In this document: in pieces, positions 33,435 to 41,222 of the stretch
Position numbering within the stretch: the stretch's first letter is position 1
Layout of the letters: each line of letters opens with the position of its first letter
Assembly: GCA_963710715.1 (NCBI GenBank)
Contig: CAVQBL010000013.1
Coordinates: 124,001-188,000 of the forward strand
DNA: 64,000 nt
Direction: 5' to 3'
Origin: CAVQBL01 sp963710715
GTDB lineage: Bacteria; Pseudomonadota; Gammaproteobacteria; DSM-16500
Translations under genes and position numbers: made by a program
Notes under the pieces: generated by a model
The model's database searches: none
Told to the model about the DNA's origin: nothing
Seen by the model: only the letters and a program-made list of their open reading frames with translations

Positions 33435-36400
33435 ATGTTCAACAGAAAACCTGATAAAGAACCTGTTCTAAAAACAGAGTATATGAAAATAGAGGATGAC
33501 AAATCCGATACAGATCGACATCGTGTCAATGATAATGGAGATTTGGAATTCAATCTAGGTGAAATTTATGCCAAAGGCATAGGACGTGAAAGGGATGATA
33601 AAGAAGCAGCGGTGTGGTATCGCAAAGCGGCTGATCAGAATCATGCGAGAGCGCAATGTAATCTCGGCGTGTGTTATGTGAGTGGCAAAGGAGTTGAAAA
33701 GGATGAAAAAGTAGCCGTGACGTGGTATCGCAAAGCGGCTGATCAGAATCATGCGAGAGCGCAATTTAGTCTCGGCGTGTGTTATGCCAATGGCGTAGGA
33801 GTTGAAAAAGATGAAAAAGTAGCGGTGACGTGGTATCGCAAAGCGGCTGATCAGAATCATGCGAGAGCGCAATTTAGTCTCGGCGTGTTTTATGCCAATG
33901 GCGTAGGAGTTGAAAAAGATGAAAAAGTAGCGGTGACGTGGTATCGCAAAGCGGCTGATCAGAATGATGCGGATGCGCAAATTAATCTCGGCGTGTGTTA
34001 TGTGAGTGGCAAAGGAGTTGAAAAGGATGAAAAAGTAGCGGTGACGTGGTATCGCAAAGCGGCTGATCAGAATGATGCGGTTGCGCAAATTAATCTCGGC
34101 GTGTGTTATGAGCATGGCAAAGGAGTTGAAAAGGATGAAAAAGTAGCGGTGACGTGGTATCGCAAAGCGGCTGATCAGAATCATGCGGATGCGCAAATTA
34201 ATCTCGGCGTGTGTTATGAGAGTGGCAAAGGAGTTGAAAAGGATGAAAAAGTAGCCGTGACGTGGTATCGCAAAGCGGCTGCGCAAAATCATGCAAATGC
34301 GCAACTTGCTCTTAGCAGATGTTATGAGAGTGGTATAGGCGTTGAAAAAGATGAAAAAGTAGCCATGACGTGGTATCGCAAAGCGGCTGATCAGAATAAT
34401 GCGGCTGCGCAATTTAATCTCGGCGTGTGTTATGAGAGTGGCAAAGGAGTTGAAAAGGATGAAAAAGTAGCGGTGACGTGGTATCGCAAAGCGGCTGATC
34501 AGAATCATGCGGTTGCGCAAATTAATCTCGGCGTGTGTTATGAGAGTGGCAAAGGAGTTGAAAAGGATGAAAAAGTAGCGGTGACGTGGTATCGCAAAGC
34601 GGCTGATCAGAATCATGCGGTTGCGCAAATTAATCTCGGCCTGTGTTATGAGTATGGCAGAGGAGTTGAAAAGGATGAAAAAGTAGCGGTGACGTGGTAC
34701 CGCAAAGCAGCTGATCAGAATCATGTGAAAGCACAATTTAATCTCGGCGTGCGTTATGAGTATGGCAAAGGAGTTGAAAAGGATGAAAAAGTAGCCGTGA
34801 CGTGGTATCGCAAAGCGGCTGATCAGAATCATGCGGGTGCGCAAATTAATCTCGGCCTGTGTTATGAGTATGGCAGAGGAGTTGAAAAGGATGAAAAAGT
34901 AGCGGTGACGTGGTACCGCAAAGCAGCTGATCAGAATCATGTGAAAGCACAATTTAATCTCGGCGTGCGTTATGAGCATGGCAGAGGAGTTGAAAAGAAT
35001 GAAAAAAATGCAGCGTATTGGTATTATCGGCTAACGAGTCGGCTTAGGCTTTATCCGCAGATCAATGGTAGAAGAGTTGAAGAAAAAGGCATAGTGATGT
35101 GGTGTCGCAAAGCAGCGGAGCTGAATAATGCGGCTGCGCAGTATGATCTCGGCAAGTGTTATGAGTCTGGCAGCGGAATTGAAAAAGATGAAGAAGCAGC
35201 AGTGATGTGGTATCACAAAGCGGCTGCGCAAAATCATGCAGATGCGCAATTTGCTCTTAGCAGATGTTATGAGAGTGGTATAGGAGTTGAAAAAGATGAA
35301 ATGAAAGCAGCGGATTGGAATTACCGCGCAATGGATCTGATTAGTTTCTATAAGTTTACCAATCAGGGGAAAATTGATGAAAACGAGACAGTGAGATTGC
35401 TGCACACAGCAGCTGAGCAGGGCAGTGCGAATATGCAAAATGATCTCGGCGTGTGTTATGCCAAAGGCACTGGAGTTAAAAAAGATGAAAAAAAAGCAGT
35501 GGAGTGGTATTGCAAAGCGGCTGAGCAGGGCCATAGGAGTGCGCAATATAAGCTCGGCTGGTGTTATGAGCATGGCATAGGAGTTGAAAAGAATGAAAAA
35601 AATGCAGCTTGTTTGTATCGCCGGTTAGCGGACCTGATTATCGGTGACGGAAGCGTTTATGAAGAACAGGCAGTAAGATGGTATCGCAAAGCAGCGGAGT
35701 TGAATGATGCGATTTCACAATTTGTTCTCAGCACGCGTTATCAAAAGGGCGAAGGAGTTGAAAAAAATGAAAAAGAAGCAGTGAAGTGGCTTTGCAAAGC
35801 GGCTGAGCAAAGCCATAGAGATGCACAATATAATCTGGGTAAGTATTATGAGTATGGCACTGGGGTTATAAGGAGTAAAAAAATGGCTGTGAGCTGGTAC
35901 CGCAAAGCAGCGTGGCAGTATCATGAAGATGCAGAAGCTGCTCTTTTTAGGCTGAAAGCAGACATTTATCAATCTATGAGCTCGTCCCTTCATTGCCCAA
36001 ACGTGGTGCAAGATATGAAGGAGAAAACTGCACAAAACAACAGTACTCATTCCACTTCGTCAAGTTCGTCAAGCGCAACTATTAAATCACAACGTCATCA
36101 AAGCTTTTCTCAAGCAGGTAGATTTGCTCCAGGTAATAAGAAGAGAAAACCAGAATCTAAGGATGATATGGAAATAGATTACATGGAGGATACTAAAGAA
36201 GACAACCCAGAGTCGCAGCAGAAATATCGCAAGCTAGATAATAACGAGATACCATCAGGTAACGATAATCCACATGGATTTCACAATCAGAGTTCTCAAA
36301 AAAAACGACCACGCGGACTCGTTGATCAAAACGATCAGAAAGACCACAAAGATGAAGAAGCCTTAAGAATAAAAAAAAGTAAATCCAATGATGATCCAAT

Positions 36401-36440
36401 CCCAATGGATAATCCTAGCCCAGAAGTTCGCCCCTTTTAA
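33435..36440 (+). CDS. Giant Sel1-repeat protein with NLS-like basic tail
   Basis: 1001 aa from the ATG at 33435, which has GAGG nine bases upstream (an in-frame TTG at 33405 is less likely). About 20 Sel1-like repeats of 36 residues run from roughly residue 35 to 850, consensus A-A-L-G--Y--G-GVEKDEKVAVTWYRKAADQ. Repeats 2-13 are almost identical to one another; 14, 16 and 18 carry insertions of about 22-27 residues. The last 150 residues are disordered and hold two clusters, NKKRKPESK and KKRPRG, resembling nuclear localisation signals. Sel1 arrays bind proteins; several in Legionella act in host-cell entry or trafficking. No signal peptide. Host targeting is inference. Confidence 0.85.
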   Translation: MFNRKPDKEPVLKTEYMKIEDDKSDTDRHRVNDNGDLEFNLGEIYAKGIGRERDDKEAAVWYRKAADQNHARAQCNLGVCYVSGKGVEKDEKVAVTWYRKAADQNHARAQFSLGVCYANGVGVEKDEKVAVTWYRKAADQNHARAQFSLGVFYANGVGVEKDEKVAVTWYRKAADQNDADAQINLGVCYVSGKGVEKDEKVAVTWYRKAADQNDAVAQINLGVCYEHGKGVEKDEKVAVTWYRKAADQNHADAQINLGVCYESGKGVEKDEKVAVTWYRKAAAQNHANAQLALSRCYESGIGVEKDEKVAMTWYRKAADQNNAAAQFNLGVCYESGKGVEKDEKVAVTWYRKAADQNHAVAQINLGVCYESGKGVEKDEKVAVTWYRKAADQNHAVAQINLGLCYEYGRGVEKDEKVAVTWYRKAADQNHVKAQFNLGVRYEYGKGVEKDEKVAVTWYRKAADQNHAGAQINLGLCYEYGRGVEKDEKVAVTWYRKAADQNHVKAQFNLGVRYEHGRGVEKNEKNAAYWYYRLTSRLRLYPQINGRRVEEKGIVMWCRKAAELNNAAAQYDLGKCYESGSGIEKDEEAAVMWYHKAAAQNHADAQFALSRCYESGIGVEKDEMKAADWNYRAMDLISFYKFTNQGKIDENETVRLLHTAAEQGSANMQNDLGVCYAKGTGVKKDEKKAVEWYCKAAEQGHRSAQYKLGWCYEHGIGVEKNEKNAACLYRRLADLIIGDGSVYEEQAVRWYRKAAELNDAISQFVLSTRYQKGEGVEKNEKEAVKWLCKAAEQSHRDAQYNLGKYYEYGTGVIRSKKMAVSWYRKAAWQYHEDAEAALFRLKADIYQSMSSSLHCPNVVQDMKEKTAQNNSTHSTSSSSSSATIKSQRHQSFSQAGRFAPGNKKRKPESKDDMEIDYMEDTKEDNPESQQKYRKLDNNEIPSGNDNPHGFHNQSSQKKRPRGLVDQNDQKDHKDEEALRIKKSKSNDDPIPMDNPSPEVRPF
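33595..34990. repeat. Tandem 108-bp repeats within the Sel1 gene
   Basis: Thirteen or so near-identical units of 108 bp, each with GAAAAAGTAGCGGTGACGTG and CGCAAAGCGGCTGATCAGAA. A higher-order 216-bp unit occurs twice in succession (34637-34852 and 34853-35000 region; both contain the rare words GTGAAAGCACAATTTAATCT and TGGTACCGCAAAGCAGCTGA). DNA-level identity points to recent expansion by unequal recombination, so copy number should vary between strains. Confidence 0.9.
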
Positions 36441-36455
36441 AATGGTGTTGCTCTC

Positions 36456-36500
36456 TCGTCATTGCGAGCCTGCGTTCTTTGCGGGCGAAGCAGTTTTCGT
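36456..36500. repeat. Dispersed 'GTCATTGCGAG' repeat at the 5' edge of the next gene
   Basis: CGTCATTGCGAGCCTGCGTT CTTTGCGGGCGAAGCAG, running into the open frame of the gene at 36479. Confidence 0.75.
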
Positions 36501-37422
36501 GGGGTGGGCAAAGGCGCTCTTTACATTTTAAAAATATTAATCTTGTTAGTGTCCAACAAAAGACGGGTAGAAACGCTCCTGATTCTTGTTTTTTTGAAAT
36601 CACTTTAGAACAATTAGAAAAATTACGGGAGCAATTACGAATAGCTGTTCCCCAACAATTTCCGCAGCAAGATTTTGTCATAAAATCACTGCGTGCAGAT
36701 GAATATTGTTTTATAAAGCATTATATTGAGTCAGTGATTCCTCCACATAAAAAACAAAAGTTACGCTGGGGAGATAAACGGCCATATACTGTAACGGCCA
36801 ATGGTGTTTTTAGAAGAAGCAATGAGAGTAAATCAGTAAATAATATTCCGTTGAAGACTCCACAATATAAGCCTGAAGAAAAACAAGGTTTTTCAAAAGC
36901 CCAATCTGCTTCCTTGGGTACCCCAACGTATTATCCTCCGGTTTTTGGGCGTAATACTGATCGTCAAAGTACATTAGTTGGAGTGTTGCTGCAGTGGCAA
37001 GATGTGCTTTTCACCGATCGTAATTTTGCTGTTGATAATGGTACGGTTCAACGCCCTTATGAGTTTGAGCTGCTAGCTGATGCAATGAAATATTAGTTCG
37101 TCAACGTTGGAATTCAGATGGAACAAGCCAAATTTTTATCGCAAATAATTGTTTTGAGGCGCGTATCCAAGCGCAAGAATATGCGCGCATGTTCAAAAAA
37201 TATTTGCTTCAGCAAAAATTAATCGATACAAACTATAAAGTTCCATTGGTTTTTTATATGCCTGGTAGCCCTTTACAATTTAAAGAATACACTGAAACAG
37301 AACAAAATATAGATATATTGCTAGCAAGAGCGATTTATGAGAACCAAAAATTGGAAAAAGAAAAATATAAAAATAATGGATATCAATTTTTATTAGGTTT
37401 ATCTTCAGAAGAAATCAAATAA
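36479..37422 (+). pseudogene. Hypothetical protein, N terminus in a repeat, one frameshift
   Basis: The first part reads FFEITLEQLEKLREQLRIAV, PQQDFVIKSLRADEYCFIKH, RWGDKRPYTVTANGVFRRSN and YEFELLADAMK. It stops at 37096 because one A is missing near 37088. The next frame continues smoothly as ILVRQRWNSDGTSQIFIANN, then EARIQAQEYARMFKKYLLQQ, to 37422. The open frame begins inside the dispersed repeat and has no good start or ribosome site, so the true N terminus may have been lost. Soluble, no signal. No family recognised; position after the Sel1 gene suggests accessory, possibly effector-related, function. Confidence 0.5.
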
Positions 37423-37609
37423 ATTTTCTATAATATTAGATATTTTAACCAGTATCAAGTTCATTTCATGAATAGACAATGTGCCTTCAAATTCACTGCG
37501 GGTGAAAGTTGCTAAGAAACTTAGCAATATAATCATATGGCGAAGCCAAAATTAGTTGCTGATAGGCCAGGTTTTTTTGCTTGCTGTTGCAGCTATTTTA
37601 TATATTTTG

Positions 37610-37619
37610 TAGTATACTA
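37610..37619. promoter_or_regulatory. Promoter/operator region of the TA pair
   Basis: TAGTATACTA, a perfect 10-bp palindrome overlapping a TATACT -10-like box, 34 bp before the antitoxin ATG. A stem TTGCTAAG-AAA-CTTAGCAA lies 100 bp further up (37509-37527). Together they fill the 231-bp spacer after the 36479 gene. Confidence 0.4.
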
Positions 37620-37653
37620 GATAATATATATTACTTGGAGAAGCATTTAGCCT

Positions 37654-37902
37654 ATGGGTAAACCATTAATGATTCAAGAAGATGACGATAGGCGAATAGA
37701 AAATTTGAAAAGAGAGCTCCATATGAATAAAAAAATTGATGTCATCAGAGCAGGACTTGCCAAGCTTGAGGAAGAGGCTCGTCGCTTGCAAAGAATTAAA
37801 CGTTGGAGACGTGCAGTTAAACTTGTTGCTGATAACAGCGCAGAGATTAATAAAGAGTTTCAATCTTACTCAAGGATCAAACAGAGTGATGATCATTCCT
37901 AA
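37654..37902 (+). CDS. Antitoxin of a MazF-like pair
   Basis: 82 aa. N-terminal MIQEDDDRRIENLKRELHMNKKIDVIRAGL has the strand-helix-helix pattern of ribbon-helix-helix antitoxins (shown as MIQEDDDRRIENLK and NKKIDVIRAGL); the C-terminal EEEARRLQRIKRWRRAVKLV is a long charged helix suited to embrace the toxin. GGAG lies before the ATG with a spacer slightly longer than usual. The 3' end overlaps the toxin start by 14 nt. Confidence 0.75.
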   Translation: MGKPLMIQEDDDRRIENLKRELHMNKKIDVIRAGLAKLEEEARRLQRIKRWRRAVKLVADNSAEINKEFQSYSRIKQSDDHS

Positions 37903-38239
37903 ACGCTGGCATATTTACACTGTTGATTTAGAACCTCGAGTTGGAACAAAACCAGGAAAGCAGCGCCCTTGTTTGGTGGTTCAGCCAGATGAGTTTGCTG
38001 AAAACGGTCTCAAGAGTGCAGTCGTATTACCTTTGACATCCAAGGTTATTGAAGAAGATGCTTTTCCGCTTAGGGTTAGAATTCCACATGGTGTAGCTGG
38101 CTTGACTCATCCAAGCGATATTTTAATAGATCAAATTCTTGCTTGGGATAATAGCCTGTTTCGACAGGAACTTGGTGTTTTACCTGAGGGTTTAATTGAA
38201 ACTGTCAAAGCTGCGCTTAAGGATTTTCTGGATTTTTAA
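37889..38239 (+). CDS. MazF/PemK-family mRNA interferase
   Basis: 116 aa from the ATG at 37889 (GTG at 37886 possible). Typical PemK-like barrel: YTVDLEPRVGTKPGKQRPCL with the conserved RP, then VVQPDEFAENGLKSAVVLPL, FPLRVRIPHGVAGLTHPSDI, and DQILAWDNSLFRQELGVL. Expected to cut mRNA. Overlap with the antitoxin shows coupled translation. Unlike the pair at 15701-16321 this one is intact. Its stop lies in the first bases of a dispersed repeat. Confidence 0.88.
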   Translation: MIIPKRWHIYTVDLEPRVGTKPGKQRPCLVVQPDEFAENGLKSAVVLPLTSKVIEEDAFPLRVRIPHGVAGLTHPSDILIDQILAWDNSLFRQELGVLPEGLIETVKAALKDFLDF

Positions 38240-38298
38240 ACCTAGATTCAATGCAGTAGGCCCTCGCAGTAGGGTTTAACTGCCGAGTTTAGGTTAAA
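38237..38298. repeat. Short copy of the 'CCTAGATTCAAT' inverted repeat
   Basis: AAACCTAGATTCAATGCAGT ... CGCAGTAGGGTTTAACTGCC then GAGTTTAGGTT. The outer words AACCTAGA and GTTTAGGTT pair imperfectly. It equals the right half of the element at 59551-59740. Confidence 0.75.
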
Positions 38299-38351
38299 TC
38301 TCAAAGCAATCAACGTTAGCATTGCACGTATTTTCATGGTGTAATTTCCAT

Positions 38352-39059
38352 ATGTTAAAAAATATACGCATCATATTAATCAATACTTCGCACCCTGGTA
38401 ATATAGGTGCTACGGCACGTGCAATGAAAACCATGGGGTTATCAGATCTCTATCTGGTGTCTCCCGCATTATTTCCTCATGATAAAGCGGTGGAAATGGC
38501 ATCGGGTGCTGTCGATATTTTAGAACATGCAACCGTGGTCAATTCTTTAGATGAAGCAGTGAGTGACTGTGGCTTAGTTGTTGGGACGAGCGCACGTTCG
38601 CGCACTATTCCTTGGCCCATGCTGAGTCCACGCGCATTTGCAGAAAAAGCCAGCGTCGAAGCTGGAAAAACAAAAATTGCAGTTCTTTTTGGGCGTGAGC
38701 AATCTGGGCTGACGAATGATGAATTACATCGTTGCCATTTTCATGTTCACATTCCAAGTAACCCTGAATACAGTTCTTTAAATTTAGCTGCGGCAGTACA
38801 AGTATTAGCATATGAGTTACAAGTCGCAAGTTTGCATGATACGCCAATTAGTGAAAACTGGGATTGTGATTATGCCACAGCAAAAGAAATGGAAGGATTT
38901 TACGAACATTTACAAAAAGTATTAATCGAGCTCGACTTTTTAAAATCGAATGCGCCACGTCAATTAATGACACGACTACGGCGCTTGTTTTCACGTGCTA
39001 GACCTGATGTGATGGAAGTCAATATTTTGCGTGGAATATTAACAGCAATTGAAAAGTAA
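38352..39059 (+). CDS. trmJ: tRNA (cytidine/uridine-32-2'-O)-methyltransferase TrmJ
   Basis: 235 aa SPOUT methyltransferase from ATG 38352 (MLKNIRIILINTSHPGNIG). The knot motifs are NIGATARAMKTMGLSDLYLV, VLFGREQSGLTNDEL, and PEYSSLNLAAAVQVLAYEL. The C-terminal helix DVMEVNILRGILTAIEK is the dimer extension. It methylates position 32 of the anticodon loop. In relatives it is near suhB and the isc operon; here 5 kb (toward suhB) and 8 kb (toward iscS) of other genes intervene. Confidence 0.95.
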   Translation: MLKNIRIILINTSHPGNIGATARAMKTMGLSDLYLVSPALFPHDKAVEMASGAVDILEHATVVNSLDEAVSDCGLVVGTSARSRTIPWPMLSPRAFAEKASVEAGKTKIAVLFGREQSGLTNDELHRCHFHVHIPSNPEYSSLNLAAAVQVLAYELQVASLHDTPISENWDCDYATAKEMEGFYEHLQKVLIELDFLKSNAPRQLMTRLRRLFSRARPDVMEVNILRGILTAIEK

Positions 39060-39079
39060 CTATTCGTCGTCACTTATCA

Positions 39080-39135
39080 CTATTCTGGATTGCCACGCCT
39101 CACATAAAGCAAAAGCGTGAGGCTCGCAATGACGA
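39080..39135. repeat. Dispersed 'GTCATTGCGAG' repeat, inverted copy
   Basis: TATTCTGGATTGCCACGCCT CACATAAAG ... GTGAGGCTCGCAATGACGAG, with stem CACGCCTCAC / GTGAGGC. Lies between trmJ and the convergent GST gene and may act as terminator. Confidence 0.75.
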
Positions 39136-39149
39136 GTTCTTTTTGTAAG

Positions 39150-39779
39150 CTACTCTTTCAAATCGGCTAATGATTCTAAGCCTTTTTTTACCGCTTTACG
39201 ATCACTTACTTTATTAAGCCAATTGCAAATGTGGGGCACTTGTTCACTCATCATGCCATAACGTTCGTATTCTTTTACCCAGGGAAAGGTTGCAATATCA
39301 GCAATGGAATATTCCCCAGCGATGAAGTCATTTTCAGTGAGTTGCTTTTCAATGATGGAAAAAATTCGCCTTGCTTCATTATTGAAGCGTTTGACTGCAT
39401 AAGGGACTTCTTCCGGAGCGTGATACATAAAGTGTTTTGTATTGCCCAGGGTAGGTCCTATTTTAGAGTTCTCAAATAATAACCATTGTAAGACATTAAA
39501 TTTTTCAGAACTCTTTTCTGGCATTAATTTGCCACTTTTTTCTGCCAGATACATGAGTATCGCGCTTGGTTCAAAGATTACCAGTGGTTCGTCATTGGGC
39601 CCTTTTCGATCAAGAATGACGGGAAAAATGTTGCTAGGTGTTGTTTTGAGAAATTCCAACTCAAGTTGTTCATTATTGCCTTTATTCACTGAAAAAACCG
39701 AATAATTCATTTCTATTTCTTCTAACATAATAGCGATGGTATAAGTGCTTGGTGTGGGTGAACCATATAACTCAATCAT
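39150..39779 (-). CDS. Glutathione S-transferase family protein
   Basis: 209 aa. Thioredoxin-like N-terminal domain (MIELYGSPTPSTYTIAIMLE) with S/T at the GSH-activating position and FEPSAILMYLAEKSGKLMP, where E-S binds the glutamyl part. C-terminal helical domain WLLFENSKIGPTLGN and IADIATFPWVKEYERYG with the N-capping box. Closest in design to the YghU/YfcG (Nu-class) disulfide-bond oxidoreductases. Cytoplasmic; substrate unknown. Confidence 0.88.
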   Translation of the reverse strand: MIELYGSPTPSTYTIAIMLEEIEMNYSVFSVNKGNNEQLELEFLKTTPSNIFPVILDRKGPNDEPLVIFEPSAILMYLAEKSGKLMPEKSSEKFNVLQWLLFENSKIGPTLGNTKHFMYHAPEEVPYAVKRFNNEARRIFSIIEKQLTENDFIAGEYSIADIATFPWVKEYERYGMMSEQVPHICNWLNKVSDRKAVKKGLESLADLKE

Positions 39780-39884
39780 AATAAGCGTTCCAGCAAAAAT
39801 TTTTGCTAATCATAGTGATTATGAAAGGAAAAGCAAGAGGGAATTTCATGCGAGAAACGCTTCCCCGGTAAAAATGTATAGGGC

Positions 39885-39965
39885 AAGCCTTGCAGCGTTA
39901 CGAAGCAATCCAGGACTTTCTGGATTGCCACGCCCCATAAAGAGCATGGGGCTCGCAATGACGAG
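39885..39965. repeat. Dispersed 'GTCATTGCGAG' repeat, copy
   Basis: TTACGAAGCAATCCAGGACT TTCTGGATTGCCACGCCC ... GGGGCTCGCAATGACGAG. The central part AATCCAGGACTTTCTGGATT is a short hairpin; the whole spacer 39780-40045 otherwise shows no gene. Confidence 0.75.
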
Positions 39966-40045
39966 CTTACCTGCTTTGAGATACATTGACGCCTGATAAC
40001 AGTGCTTGTAATATGATTTAAACTCTCAATAAAGCGAAGCAAGTT

Positions 40046-41218
40046 ATGGAAGACCTCGAGCTAACCATTCTGATGCCATGCTTAAATGAAGCTGAAACGC
40101 TAGCAAGCTGCATTAAAAAAGCGAAAGAATTTTTACACCGAGAAAAAATTTCCGGAGAAGTACTCATTGCTGATAATGGTAGCAGCGATAACTCACAAAA
40201 AATTGCTGAAAATTGCGGTGCAAGAGTTGTTAATGTTCCTGTTCGTGGTTATGGTGCAGCATTGATGACGGGCATTACTTTTGCTAAGGGTCGCTTTGTC
40301 ATCATGGGTGATGCAGACGGCAGTTATGATTTTTTAGATTTATTGCCGTTTATGCATAAATTACGCAATGGTTATGATCTCGTCATGGGAAATCGCTTCC
40401 GTGGTGGAATCAAACAAGGTGCCATGCCATTGTTAAATAAATATCTGGGTAATCCAGTTTTATCTCTCATCGGACGGATGTTTTTTCATAGTCCAATAAA
40501 AGATTTTCACTGTGGATTGCGCGGATTTAATCGGGCAGCTATATTAAAACTCGATTTGCAAACGAGAGGAATGGAGTTTGCAAGTGAAATGGTGGTGAAA
40601 GCAACCCAATATCAATTAAAAATTATTGAAGTGCCAACTACCTTATCACCCGATGGGCGTAGCCGTAGACCGCATTTGCGTCCCTGGCGCGATGGCTGGC
40701 GACACTTGCGTTTATTGCTGTTGTTAAGCCCGCGTTGGTTATTTCTGTATCCAGGGATCGCCCTAGTTTTATTAGGTTTTGGGTTGATGTTTTTATTAGT
40801 GGGTGGCCCATTAACTTTAGGAAAATATAATTTCGATATTCATACCATGTTATTTTCAAGCTTGTTTATTATTGTAGGCTTGCAAGCTATATTTTTTGCT
40901 ATTTTTGCCAGAATAATTGCAATGTTTAGTGCCAAGCTCATCCCACAAAAATTTTCTGGACTGGAGTATTTGATTAAGTTATTTACGCTAGAAAAAGGCT
41001 TGATGGTAGGTATATTATTTGTTTTGGCAGGGTGTGGCGGCTCTATTTATACTTTCCTGACGTGGATGAATCATGCATTTGGTCCGCTGATGCCAACAAA
41101 AATAATGCGTATTCTTATTCCATCGTTTACTTTTTTATTGGCAGGATTACAAATTATATTCGCGAGTTTTTTTGTCAGTGTGTTGAGCATGTATCACAGA
41201 AATTCAGACAAGAGTTGA
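40046..41218 (+). CDS. Family 2 glycosyltransferase with C-terminal membrane domain
   Basis: 390 aa. GT-A domain at residues 1-225: TILMPCLNEAETLASCIKKA, VLIADNGSSDNSQKIAE, RGYGAALMTGITFAKG, the metal-binding VIMGDADGSYDF, and DFHCGLRGFNRAAI. The second half has four to five membrane helices (YPGIALVLLGFGLMFLLVGG and others). This is the layout of dolichol/undecaprenyl-phosphate sugar transferases, making lipid-linked sugar donors for membrane GT-C enzymes. The next gene, four bases on, is a membrane glycosyltransferase-like protein that could use the product. Confidence 0.9.
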   Translation: MEDLELTILMPCLNEAETLASCIKKAKEFLHREKISGEVLIADNGSSDNSQKIAENCGARVVNVPVRGYGAALMTGITFAKGRFVIMGDADGSYDFLDLLPFMHKLRNGYDLVMGNRFRGGIKQGAMPLLNKYLGNPVLSLIGRMFFHSPIKDFHCGLRGFNRAAILKLDLQTRGMEFASEMVVKATQYQLKIIEVPTTLSPDGRSRRPHLRPWRDGWRHLRLLLLLSPRWLFLYPGIALVLLGFGLMFLLVGGPLTLGKYNFDIHTMLFSSLFIIVGLQAIFFAIFARIIAMFSAKLIPQKFSGLEYLIKLFTLEKGLMVGILFVLAGCGGSIYTFLTWMNHAFGPLMPTKIMRILIPSFTFLLAGLQIIFASFFVSVLSMYHRNSDKS

Positions 41219-41222
41219 AGAC

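Noticed and set aside
33555..34979. A 474-codon open frame on the minus strand inside the Sel1 gene
   Set aside because: It is open only because the 108-bp repeat has no stop in that frame. It is repetitive itself, with no start signals and no known similarity.
33595..34990. Regular DNA repeats as a CRISPR array
   Set aside because: Units are contiguous coding repeats of 108 bp with no unique spacers, and no cas genes are near.
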